A stretch of DNA of 64,000 bases from Phoebastria nigripes (Eukaryota > Chordata > Aves > Procellariiformes > Diomedeidae), in assembly GCA_035582835.1 (NCBI GenBank), contig JAYKAV010000778.1, forward strand, positions 3,077,860 to 3,141,859, in the 5' to 3' direction. Position 1 is the first letter of the stretch. The number at the start of each line of letters is the position of its first letter. Positions 1 to 11,265 of the stretch are shown here, in pieces. The notes under the pieces were generated by a model that was not told where the DNA came from, did no database searches, and was given only the letters and a program-made list of their open reading frames with translations. A program made the translations under genes and the position numbers.

Positions 1-527
1 ATAAGATCCCCTTGTACTGTGTTTAAGTTCCCCCAGATCACAGTTTGGTTAGGGGACTCCACGTGAACTGAGCTAACCCCAGCAGCTATCACAGGACCAG
101 CCCCACAATAATCAGTAGGGCTTTTATGACTCCATTAAGATCCTGTGTGAGTTCCATACAGACTTCAATGCCTTTACATGCACAACAAAGCAGAGGCAGA
201 GAAATGTTAAGAACCCCTTTATAAATGAGGAGCTGAGCCACAGAGAGACTAATGTACAGTGTGACTTGGATGGACTTTTAGGGTAGGATTCATGTGGTCT
301 TCTGCCATGTGAACTGGTACATCCTGTACAAAGCACTGCTTTATTTTACTCAGAAACAGACACGTGTTCCCCTTGCATTTGCCATCATATAATGCAGGAA
401 AAAGTCATGCAACATTTTAGAAGCAAGAATCAGAGCTGACTGTGAGACTTCATAGGAGGAGAAGGCGATAATAATTTTAAAACCAATTTAATTTACCTGT
501 AGTCACACGCTCCTACCCACATACTCT

Positions 528-582
528 CAGGCACCAAGATATGTGTGCCCCAGTGGTCTCTCCTGTATTCAGGCACCAAGAT
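528..582. repeat. Direct repeat of 13 bases, 42-base period
   Basis: CAGGCACCAAGAT occurs at 528-540 and 570-582. The sequence between also shares scattered words, suggesting an old tandem duplication that has diverged outside the repeat. Confidence 0.6.
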
Positions 583-1057
583 GCACGTATCCAGGCAGCC
601 TGGCCAAGATTCTTTGCAGTGCTGCAGAAGATGGGGACACTGGCTCGTACTGAAGTCCTCATCACATTTCCTGGACTGCTTCTCAGATTGCTGGTTGGCT
701 CTTTTGGAGCCATAGAAGAGCTGACAGCAATTAGTGTTTCCACTCTGTACCACTTCTGTGAATCTTTAGGATTTACTCATTGTCATTTTTCTCTGAATCT
801 CTGTGTTGGGAGAAGCTGCATATAGATCTGCTGGAATTTTGATAACCTGCTACTGTAGGAGTCATCAACATATACCGTAACTCAAGCCCTTCTTTTGCCC
901 TGCCTGTTGACACTCAGACATTCATACTCATTCTCCGCTCGTACCAGCTCCAACATTTCTATTACAGCTGAATATTTGTGGACAGTCAAGGGGGTCTTGT
1001 GCTTCTGTTTGCTTCATTGCCCACAGTTATGTATCACCCTCTGTACTCAGTGTTTTG

Positions 1058-1071
1058 TTTTTTTTTTTTTT
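1058..1071 (+). repeat. T14 homopolymer
   Basis: Fourteen T residues after TGTTTTG. No retroposon body is recognisable on either side. Confidence 0.8.
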
Positions 1072-2950
1072 GATTCAAAAAGTTGGATTGAAATGCCAAA
1101 ATCTTGGAAGTGTTTGTAAGCTAATAATTGAGAAAGTTTTTGGTGTTACGTCACCTGTGAAATTTCATTTTGATGCTGACCTTTCTGAAAATACTATTCT
1201 AAAACTGCTATTATTAATTTACATCTCTAAGCAAAAAGTAATCTCAAGCCAAAATTTGGAACTGTCATTTAGAAAATGTTGACATGGAATGTTGTGACAA
1301 CCATGAAACTTCTTTTCCGTTTAAATGAAAAAAACATCAGAATCAGCCCTTTCCTTCTGAACGGCTTTTTGGTTTCAGCAAATCAGCAACAATACAAGTT
1401 CAAGCAAAAGGTGCCCAGGAAGCTGTGAAAGTGATGCCCGCTGCCTTTTGCGGTACCTAGTCCTGAATTCTGTGGCATCCTGAAGTGAAGCCTCTCTGTT
1501 TGCAGAAGGGAAGAGCGCAGCAGAAGACTGGCACGCTTCCAGATTCTTCACTTCTCTGAAGTGCAGTGGAACAGGTTAAGGTCTGTAAATGAGGTGGATA
1601 TCCTACTTTTGTTTAAACAATGAGTACTTATTAATCTTTTCTTATAGTTCAGATATATGGAAATTTTGAGTGTTGCGGTTTTGTTCTTACTGAGGATAGG
1701 TTCTTGCCACAAATGTGTGGGGTTTCCTTTGTATTGCACTGTGTTGTGTCCTACACAAGCTGCATGTGTGTTAGAAGAGCTGTTGCTTTCTTTTTTTTCC
1801 ATGCAGATTTGTGTGTGGTAGGTACATGGTCATACCTGCCACACTATGTCAGCAGGAATCTGTTTCTCTGTGATGTGTGAACTTCTTAGCATAGGTAAAT
1901 GGGTAAATCAAGAACCCTGCAATCTTATTACATGGATCGTTCAGTCTGTAATTTTTACAAGGATCCATAGAACAGCTTAGCTGTGTCACTGAAGCAGCTT
2001 TTGACAGCCAGCTCTAAACAAATAATCAGTTTTGGTTAAATTTGGGACTGTCTACCGAGAAGATTGAGAGCAGGATTGGGTTCCTTTTTTTCCTCTTCCA
2101 AGCTAACCAAACATTTTTCTATCTGAATTAATGCAGTGCTCAGCCTGACCTACCGAGATGGAGGATATGGTAGGTTTGGTCTGTCATCATGTTCTACTTG
2201 CTCTAAGTAATGATAGGATAAACCTGTATCTCCATAAATCTGCAAAATGCCGTGTTAGACAACATGCGTGATAGTTGTAGTTGTGTTGTTTATCTACTTG
2301 TTGTTGGCTTAAGTGTTCACCAGGTGTAAATGAGATTGGCTTAGCTTCCAGGATTACTTTATTAAGCATCTTTGCTATATAAGCATATTTTTCCCAATTT
2401 CCAAATAAATTGTGGTGATGGGGAACCAAAATGTTGTATCTTGAAAGAGGATGTGAAAGGATGCTGCTTTTCTCTTTATTTTAACTTTCTTTTCTGCCTA
2501 CTATCCCTTGCCTTTGAAATTAGAAAAAGAGAAACCATCTAACATGTCACCAAAATAATATAGTAAACAAGCGTCCTATATGTCCAATAAGAGCTTGAAA
2601 TGTATTACTAAACTAACTCAAAACATCAGTGATTTCCTCACCAAAAAAATGTGGGTAATTTCACTGCACAGCATAATCTGGAGGAAGCCAAACAAGATAC
2701 CACATACATCTGTGGGTAACAGACCCATGTCTCCAGTTCAGGACTGAACAGAGACTGTTGGCAGTCAGTTCCACAGTTACTACATACAAACAAAACCTCC
2801 ATAGCTGAAATTTTTCACTGAATTGACTGACTAAAGACCTTGAGAGTGATATCTGGACTCTGTAGTTGACCCCCATACAAATCATACAGTTAAACTGATT
2901 TTTGCCTTTCAAAATTATCACTATCAAAATTGACTATGTCATTGCCCCAT

Positions 2951-3012
2951 TCCCTTTTCAAATAGATGATAATTTTTTTTCTCTTCCCGTTCCCTTTTCA
3001 AATAGATGATAA
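2951..3012. repeat. Tandem duplication, 22-base unit, 40-base period
   Basis: The 22 bases at 2951-2972 (starting TCCCTTTTCAAATAGATGAT) recur exactly at 2991-3012. The 18 bases between are T/C-rich. Perfect identity suggests a recent local duplication or replication slippage. Confidence 0.9.
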
Positions 3013-4031
3013 ATTCTGTACATAATGATCTTTAAAATGAAGCAAAACAGAAATTCAAACATGTTTTCTTGGCAATGGCTTTAAGTGAACCTAAACTCTC
3101 CTAACTGGAAAAGCCGTTTGTGTTTTCTTTTGTTCAGAACATATGGCATGGCATCTTCAGAGAACTGCAAATCATAGACTTGAAGTCATGTGAGGTCCTG
3201 CTGTCTATGCCCACCCAGATGTAGTTGCCACTTACTGTTTCACGTTGCATATACTATCAATAACAAGTATCTCTGAAATGCTGCAGCATAACGTTAATTA
3301 TAGCTGTATGTTCAGTGAAGTACAAAGGAATGCCCCTCTCCTAAGCAGTTTTTCCCTAGAAAGTCCAAAGATACCCTGATTATAGATGGCTGTATAAAAC
3401 TCCTAGCCAGAAATAATGTCAAGACTTGATAGAGCTTCAGCTCGTAAAATTGTTGTAGTTCCATTTACTTTATTAGAGCCATATCAGTTTACATCAAATG
3501 TGGAACTTACGTAATTATATTCTTACTATATTTCTTTCTTTCTTTCTGTAGTTCTTGTTTATTTCTTGCAGTATATTTTATGTGTTCAAATAGTAGAAGG
3601 ATAACAGACAAGCTAAAAAAATAATGCTGTTCTCTAACCTGCCATTGAAAAATTCCATTAAGACTATAATTGATTTCATAATACATATTTTCTCATCTTA
3701 ATTCCATTTTCCAAGAGTCTGTAATGGAAAAGTAACTTTCCTGAATGAGGAAATAGGCTTGAGATAGTGATATGATAAGAAGAAAGAGCATCCAGATACC
3801 CCAATGGAAAATTCCTTCTGTTCTACTTCTGAAGCTACAGAGAGAAACTCAGTAAAAAGTAATTGTCTTTCTCACTCTAAAGAGTATATATAATCTGCAG
3901 AAATTAGTTCCATTTTTTTCCCTAACCCATGACGTTCTCTTGCTTGTTTATCTACAGAAACGTTTTACATTTTACATGTCCCACCAAGAGAATCAAAATA
4001 TTTCACACCACACAGAGGGGTAGGATTTTTT

Positions 4032-4072
4032 GGGGAGGGGCAGTCTGCAGCATTCAGACCCCCCCCCACCCC
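4032..4072. repeat. GC-capped hairpin with G-run and C-run arms
   Basis: A GGGGAGGGG tract (4032-4040) is followed by GTCTG (4043-4047), a 7-base loop, CAGAC (4055-4059) and a C tract ending in ACCCC (to 4072). The inner 5-bp stem and the outer G/C tracts can pair with small bulges. It is surrounded by AT-rich DNA. Confidence 0.5.
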
Positions 4073-6099
4073 TGACATACGGGAATAGTTTGTCCCAAGT
4101 TCTTGGAAGATAATGAAGAAATACGCTTCTTATCGTAGATCTTCAAACAAGAAACTGCTTGATGGGGAGTGGGCCTTTGATCAGCTTCTTAAGGATTTAA
4201 AGAAAGGACTTGCACTTCATGAGAGCTGGTTAGTGTCCAGTCTAGGTTGTTAATTTAAGACCGTATGTTCACCAGGTGATATGCTGCAACTGCATAGGTG
4301 GTGTTAAAAATACTGGTAGCACAAAAGATTGCTCCTTGCTAGAACCATTTTGTTCCATCCAGAGCAATGAGGAAGCTTCTCTGCTTGGCCACAGGCAACA
4401 GTACAGTGTTTGGATAGCAAAATAAACCTGCCAGAGAATCAAATACTTTGTTTTGCAATTCTTAGCATGGTTAATTTTGTGTTGACTCATTGCTGACTAA
4501 AATGGTCTTCCACACCAAAACTTAATTTAGTTGGGAGCCAGAATAACAGTTATTTCAGATAAGCATCTCTTGTCAAGACTGAGTTTGGGGTTTCATTGCT
4601 GTTCCAGGGGCAATAACAGAAAACCACGCGGTTTGTTAGATGTTGTGGCAAGTTGTATTGAAATCTTCAAAGGCAAATAAGCAATTGGCAGGTGTCACTT
4701 TATGGTTTTTGTCTCGGGGATTTTCTCATAGTTATGTCACTTTGCTAGTGGTTAGTTGGATAACCAACACCATTTTTACTGTGACGTCTGTGTGAACGTT
4801 TGCATTGACTTGCGTCAGTTTAGCATGTTCCACTTAATTTTGCAAGGTAATATTTTCAGTTAAGTTTTTCTACAATTTCCTAGTAGACAATTTCCTATTC
4901 TTCAGCCTCTTCTTGTGAAGTAATATGTTGTCTTTGCAGTACAGTAGCTTGTATGTTGTTTAAGCTTAATGAAGCCTGCAAAGTACTTCTATCAGTTTTC
5001 TAATCTAGTATTATTCCCATAAGACTCTATATAGTCCTGCTATAGATGCAGTTACTGGACAGTGATTTAGATGAGTGTCAAAATATAAAATGAGTGATGA
5101 AATCCACAAACTTTTTGACTCTGTTTTCTTCCTCAGTTTGATCAGCGGCAGCTACCATGCTAATAAATAGATGGTGACATAGCAGGCAGCTGATATCACC
5201 ACACCTTAAAGCTGCATTTTAATTTTCCTTACAAGTCTGTCTCCCATTTTAGCAGCAGAATTTTTATCTTCATTACAAAGGAAAAAAACTAAGTGTATTT
5301 TTAAAGTTTCATTTACATATTCTTGAGGAAAGCAGAATCAAAGAAAAAGTGTTTAGGAATTACTGAAGCATCTGATTAATTGCAGACCTTTTTCTCACTT
5401 ACTTGTGCATTAATCTTGAACTGCTACTTCACTCTTTCTGGTGACTGAAAGCTCTCCATTATTCGGGGGACATTTCCAGCTGTCTGTGTCGGTAGCAGCA
5501 AATGACGCTCATAGGTCTCTGCTAAGAAGCTGCCTAAATCTGAAAGCAAACAGCGCAGCAGCACCATGACAGAGCCAGAACATCCTTTGGGGCTGTCTAA
5601 TCCATCACTTGACTGTGAGAGGAATACAATATTTTCCTGAATTTGTTTCTAGCAAAATGAATTTGTGTGTAAAATCCCAGTGGGAGAAATTTTGTTGTAA
5701 CTTACAACACTGGTAGAACTTGACTTTACAGTTGCTGCTGATTTACCCTGTTGTAAATAGGATGGGAATATGACTTAGTGTCTTGATAGAGCAGAGCCTA
5801 ACATTATCTGTATTATCTGCAGCCATAGATTAAATGGTGATCATCTAAAAGAAATTCCCTCCCTCTTCCTCTTTCCCTAGTAATCTAATTTATATTAATC
5901 TGTGNTTTTTTTTCTATCTAGCTGTCCTGCAAAAGGCACAGAATTAGAAATATATGACCCATACCCAAGTCTTTTTAAGCTTCACTTTATAGAAAGAGGA
6001 GCTAGGTTTGTCTCACTTTCTTTTTAGTTGGTGCTTTTCTGTACTCTTGACTTGCATCGATATGATTTGAATGAGTCAACTGTCTTTGCCTGAGCCACA

Positions 6100-7080
6100 T
6101 AACATATACAGAAAGAGAGCAAGAAGTCTGAAGGTACAAAAAAGGGGAGGGGGTGGAAATAACCCCCCATGCCCCCAGTATGGGGCAGCCGCTATACGAC
6201 AGAGTTGGTGTTTCCCCATCAGTGCGTACCCTGTTGTAATTATTGGGGCAGGGGGAGAAGCTGCATTGCAAACTGTGCTAAGAGAGCTGTGAATCATTCC
6301 TGCTGCTTGAGTCTTTTTAACGGGCTCCAGGCAGAATTGGATTAAGCCAGGCAGGGTGCGGTTGCTACAGCTGCTGCATGCTAAGGGCTCTCCTTTCTCT
6401 TCCTGGCATTTGTAACATTTGTCCTGCACAAAGTCAGAGACAAAACATTACTTTTTCAGTCCAGCCTGGAGGAGGGAACGACATTGCCCTGGGGGGAGTT
6501 GCTGGGGAAGGGCCAGAAGGCTGCGGTGCAGCTGGGGGCTCCCATTTTGGAAAATGTTGCAAGGTGGCCNTGCAGCTGCTTGGGCATCTGTTGATTACGA
6601 GGACAACAGCTCAACCCTTGGGACCATGCATCCAGGCAGGGATGGGCTTAGGAAGTGGTAAATGCCCCGCAGACACCTGACAGGTCCTCTGCAGCATGCC
6701 TGGGGTGGGTGAAGCTCTGCACCTGCTGGGGCACAGAGGAGGGGACATGAAGTTGGGTCCCAATTTCTTGGGCACTTTCCCTCTCCCTTTCTGGGCTGCC
6801 CCACAATGTGCGTGGCACAAGTACGGAGGGATGAAGGCAGTGGGGAGTCACCCTGCCAGGCAAGGAACAGGTCCTGGCACTGCTAGTTCCCAGAAGGAAC
6901 TTCTCAAAGTATTTTATATGCTACAGTTTGTTTGGCAGCAATTAAAACTTTTGGCTTCACAAGCTAATCTTCGTAGATGCCATCTCCTTTCTGTCACAGA
7001 AAAGGCTCGCCTGGTTCTTGGATAGGTACATTCCGGTTGATACAGGTGGCATCTGTGTTGCGACGGAGGGAAGAAGAATG
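6100..7080. other. GC-richer pocket without recognisable gene
   Basis: The DNA becomes visibly GC-richer here (runs such as GGGGAGGGGGTGG near 6145) but remains CpG-poor, so it is not a CpG island. Overlapping frames of 70 to 117 codons occur on both strands, which is what a stop-poor GC segment gives by chance. One undetermined base at 6570 interrupts the two longest plus-strand frames. No conserved domain is visible. Confidence 0.5.
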
Positions 7081-7099
7081 AATGCCAGGGATGTGCAGG

Positions 7100-8010
7100 T
7101 AAGAGGGCAATTGTGTGAACATGTGTAATTTTAATTACCAGGGTTTACCAGGGTGATTACTTTTTACTGCATTCATTACGGTGCCCAGCAACAATGCACA
7201 TTGTCATTGTGTTTATGAACTCCTGATTATAAATGCAGCAAATGTGTACTGAGATAAAGGGAAAAGATCAAGTCTTCAAATGAAGATATGTCTCTTTATA
7301 CTAGTTAAAGCCTGACCTATGTTTACCTAGCTAAATCTAAACTTAAAAGCAGTGTATTTCTTTGTGATTATTTTGTTCCATATATACCAGTAAATTATTG
7401 AAAAATGTAGTGTTAAATATAATTATTTATCCTTATTATCAGCAGCATAAATTCATTATTTAGACCTGCTTCCAGTGAAATCAACTGAAATTTTGTTTCT
7501 GATTTCACTGAGGCCAGGATTGAAGCAATCCATATTGATGTGGGAAATGAAGGTAGCCAAGTTTTTGAATGTGATTGAACATGTGTAATAAAATGTAATA
7601 CCATCATTCATCTTAATAGGCATGATAAAAAAAATAGTTTTCATACAGCCTACAAGTAATACAAATGAATTAAAGTCATTTAATTGCAAAATATTTTAAA
7701 AGTCATGATGATAACTTAAAAATAACGGCTATGCCAAATTTTAATAAGATAATGACAGCTTCATTAGCTTTAAAAATGTGCATAATTTACAGGAATGTTG
7801 TATTAGCATTGAGGTGACATTTTCTATTTTATTCAGATTAAAATTGTGTAAATAGGCCATTTGAAATGCTCACATTGTATATTAAAATTAACTATTCAGG
7901 AATTAATTCTTCAACTTCTCATGAGAGTTATCCTTATTCACACAAGAAGTCCCATTGACTAATGGCATTTCTCGGGCATAATCAGATGACAATGGGACAA
8001 GTATGAGAAT
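7100..8010. promoter_or_regulatory. AT-rich block with many TAAT words
   Basis: From 7120 to 7250 and again from 7690 to 7960 the DNA is AT-rich without simple-repeat structure and is full of TAAT/ATTA words, for example TTTTAATTACC near 7130 and a run of ATTAAAATTAAC-type words near 7880. This is typical of developmental enhancers in gene deserts, but also of plain AT-rich DNA. No coding frame is supported. It lies between a GC-richer pocket and the CR1 copy. Confidence 0.18.
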
Positions 8011-8373
8011 TACNCATGTGAAAAATACCAACTCCATCATTCTTTGTTAAAATATTTGCTGATAATTGTTCTTTTCATGCAACTAGCTATTTCAATGTTC
8101 AGTGCTGTACAGCAGACAGAGAGAAATTCTTTTGTGATCTCTGTGGATGATCAGTTTCTTCTCTGGCACATGACAGGAATTAAACAAAATGCTGTAGAGA
8201 CAGCATGAAGGTGTGGTGGTGGCAGGTGAAGGACACAGTTGTTTTTTACCTAGATAAATCAACATAATCCTTTTAAGAGCATGCACCAGGTATATTTGTG
8301 AGTCCAGACTAGTAAAAGGCCTTCTCTTACCTTCTAGCCACCTTGGTTTTTTAAGGCATATGCTGTTGGGAAA

Positions 8374-9030
8374 GTGGATAATTTTAAGGAAAATATCAGT
8401 GTAACTATTGAGACTTACTCTGCTCTTTCAATGCCATGCAACACCACAGATCGGCGCATCCTCTCATATCCAGCCTTGCCCATTAAGATAGAGTTTCATT
8501 TTTGGGGTTCTTTGGAGACATCCCTTGGTATTTTTCTTGGGAGTATAGGACTGTTTACAATAATTTTTAAGATCTCAACCAGATTAGATAATATGTGCAA
8601 GGTTCTACACTTGGATTGGGGCAATCCCCAATATCATTACAGAATGGGCGATGAAAGCAGCCCTGCAGAGAAGGACTTGGGGATACTGGTGGATGAAAAA
8701 TTGGATGTGAGATGGCAATATGCACTTGCAGTCCAGAAAGCCAATTGTATCCTGAGCTGCATCAAAAGAAGCATGGCCAGCAGATCGAGGGAGGTGATTC
8801 TCCCCCTCTACTCCTCTCTCATGAGACCCCACCTGGAGTACTGCATCCAGGTCTGGGGTCCCCAGTACAAGACAGACATGGACCTGTCAGAGCAGGTCCA
8901 GAGGATGGCCACGACGATGGTCAGAGGTCTTGAACACCCCTCCTATGAAGAAAGGCTGAGAGATTTGGAGAGGAGAAGGCTCTTGGGTAGACCTTATTGT
9001 GGCTTTTCAACATACCAAGGGGGCTTATAA
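8374..9030 (+). pseudogene. Chance fusion frame ending in CR1 reverse-transcriptase remnant
   Basis: The longest open frame in the window is 218 codons. Its first 70 or so residues come from non-repeat DNA upstream and resemble nothing I recognise. From about residue 75 onward it is CR1 reverse-transcriptase C-terminus. The frame then runs off into a wrong frame (after the RRRLLGRP segment) because of the indel near 8985 and stops at 9028-9030. No polymerase active site is included, so no enzymatic product is expected. The upstream ATG is probably fortuitous. I annotate it as a broken transposon reading frame, not as a host gene. Confidence 0.85.
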
Positions 9031-9342
9031 AAAAGATGGAGAAAGACTTTTTACCAGGGCCTTTAGTGACAGGACAAGGGGCAACAGTTTCAAACTGTAA
9101 GATGATAGATTTTGTTTGGATATAATGAAGAAGTTTTTTATGATGAGGGTGGTGAGACACTGGAACAGGTTGCCCAGAGAAGTTGTGGATGCCCCATCAT
9201 TGGAATTGTTGAAGGTCAGGTCGGATGGGACTTTGAACAACCTACTATAGTGAAAGATGTCCCTGCCTATGGCAGGGGTGTTGGGACTAGATGATCTTTG
9301 AAGATCCCTTCCAATCCAAACCATTTTGTGATTCTGTATATT
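8590..9342 (+). mobile_element. CR1 non-LTR retrotransposon, 5'-truncated 3' end, inactive
   Basis: This is the 3' end of a chicken-repeat-1 (CR1) LINE, the main retroposon family of birds. An open frame from about 8596 to 9027 encodes the C-terminal part of the CR1 reverse-transcriptase ORF. It shows family-typical words such as [26 protein letters not shown] and [15 protein letters not shown]. The catalytic YxDD part of the polymerase lies further upstream in full-length elements and is absent here, as expected from 5' truncation during target-primed reverse transcription. The frame breaks near 8985: compared with my memory of the family, a short in-frame deletion removes the segment before the ERRR-like residues, and a one-base loss then shifts the frame. 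Coding similarity resumes in another frame with MRVVRHWNRLPREVVDAP at about 9143-9196, followed by the typical 3' UTR ending near 9342 with a degenerate ATTCTATG-type tail. The 5' edge is uncertain by about 20 bases. Confidence 0.95.
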
Positions 9343-10917
9343 ATCTCCTAACATGAATTGTTGTGAGTAGACTCGTCAGCTTTGCAATAACTTTATAAAG
9401 CATTTTTAGAAGATCCTTCCCCCCCGCCCCCAATCCAGTTTAAAGTACTAAAAACAACAAAACTCTTACTAAGAGTGAATTATGAGGAAATTCTCTCTAA
9501 GACAATGGACTGCATGTAGAGGGCTTCTGGGTGAGTATCTCGAACTGGCTGAATCCAATGCTACTGCACTGCCCCTCCCACACTAGCAGAGTTCCTGGTA
9601 AAACATTCCTGGTGAGACCAGATGATGTTGTCATATACACCAGAGGCTGACTCCATAGGCACTGAGCATAAGGATCACTCCCCCCAACTCCCCCAGGCAG
9701 TGGAAAGATTGTCATTTACTTAAGTAGATGAGGGATTTCACCCTCCACTTACATTCAGGTGTTATTCTTATGAAAATTGCCTTAAACAGTTAATANTTTT
9801 TTTTGTCTTCGCAGAGAAGACGGAAATGTAGCAAACATTAGCAAAAATGTAGCCCATGCTGAAGTGAAGAAAATTAATTCAGTGATGAAAACAAAACACG
9901 ATTAAGAATATGAAACTTTAATATTAATTTTTTCTGTTTGCTTTCTGGTAATAACATCCTTTCCAAACGGTATGTGTTTGTGTGCGCTTTTTTCGTCTCA
10001 GCTCAGGACAACAGTGGAAACTCAAGAGTAGACGTCTGTCTAAATGGTTGGCCTAAAATTCAGCTTTATGGTGTAAGTGCTGTTGTGATGTTAGTTCTGG
10101 AAAAATGCAGGTCATCAAGACCTGAGATAACTAAGCAATTGGCCAATTTAGTAATTTGTAACCTATTTTCATTGCAGATCCCTAAAAACATCTAGTTTGC
10201 TTGCAGAGTTCTGTGTAGCAAGTTTTAGTCTCTTGACAAATATGCTTGCTTTCTATAAGCAAAGTCTTTCATGGGACTCCGAAATCAATCCATGGACATC
10301 AAAGAGTCTGCGGACCACAGACTGAAAAATACTGGTTCAACTGATGCATTACACCAGTTAATTTCAGTACAACTTGTATTCCTAAATCACGTGGCAACAT
10401 TTTGATAAACTTACTGATGACCTAAATATGGATACAGAGCCCTAGCTTTTATTACATATTTCTAATATTTTCCAGCTTTTCTAGCCATGCTTTCTTGCAA
10501 CTGTGGCTCTTTGAACCGCGTTTCATCATGCATAGTATCCTACTTGTGTCATTGTTTTCTATGACTCATTAAAAGATACATAAATTTGAAATGAAAATTC
10601 TCTTGAGCATTTAAAAATCATCATCCAGTAGTATATTGAAAAGGATTCCTTGGGATTTACAAGAAGCACTTGTTAAAATATGTCAGCTACTCATCCTGTA
10701 ATTTATAAACAGATAATCCTTATCAACAAGAGAGATGGAAATGTTTCCTAAAGCAATCTTATTGCCTTTGTAATAGATCAGATTTGTGCAACATGGTACA
10801 TAATTCTAAAGAATATTTGAAGCCATAGATCCTCTTAAAGGACTGTTTCTTCTCCGTAAGTCTGGATTGAAGACTACTATCTCCTATCCTACTATACTGA
10901 TATCCAGAATACATTAA

Positions 10918-10933
10918 TTTTTTTTTTTTTTTT
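10918..10933 (+). repeat. T16 homopolymer
   Basis: Sixteen T residues after ACATTAA. No attached element is recognised. Confidence 0.8.
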
Positions 10934-11247
10934 GAGAGCAGCTTGCTGACTAATCCTATTTTCTCAGTCTTCATAGCTGATCATCAAAAAAATTGTTTTG
11001 TTTTTATTATTTGCCTTTTGTCAAAAAGACGTATTGCTTAGTACTCCCCAGCCTTTCCCTTTGTTTGCAACAAGCTTTAAAAAAAAGTAAAGTATTGGCA
11101 GCTGTTACGACCTCTGACTGCTGGATCCAGAAGCTCATATCAAGAGATTTAAAAAGTAGTATTCAGAAATTAAAATATTCTAGCATAATTGTGTAGCCTT
11201 CTTTGTGTATTCAGATGCTTAAATAGCACAGTCTTTCATTCACCATN

Positions 11248-11265
11248 AAAAAAAAAAAAAAAAAA
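11248..11265 (+). repeat. A18 homopolymer preceded by an N
   Basis: An undetermined base at 11247 abuts eighteen A residues, consistent with a homopolymer-length sequencing uncertainty. Confidence 0.8.

Larger units (their letters stand above)
1..5900. other. AT-rich non-coding DNA, no gene seen
   Basis: I find no recognisable coding exon, RNA gene or full repeat. The largest frames are under 100 codons, with ordinary AT-rich amino-acid composition. Local structure is limited to the repeats at 528-582, 1058-1071, 2951-3012 and the hairpin at 4032-4072. Around 3165-3215 there is a faint resemblance to the antisense head of a CR1 3' end, too weak to call. Confidence 0.7.

Noticed and set aside
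3157..3220. Possible antisense CR1 head (AATCATAGAC... GAGGTCC)
   Set aside because: Only two short words match and the order is not followed by other CR1 landmarks.
6076..6429. 117-codon minus-strand frame in the GC-richer pocket
   Set aside because: Stop codons are scarce by composition here and frames exist on both strands; no conserved motif.
6100..7080. GC-richer pocket considered as a CpG island promoter
   Set aside because: CpG dinucleotides are few despite the GC content.
9112..9294. Short plus-strand frame with ATG
   Set aside because: It is a shadow frame of the CR1 3' end.
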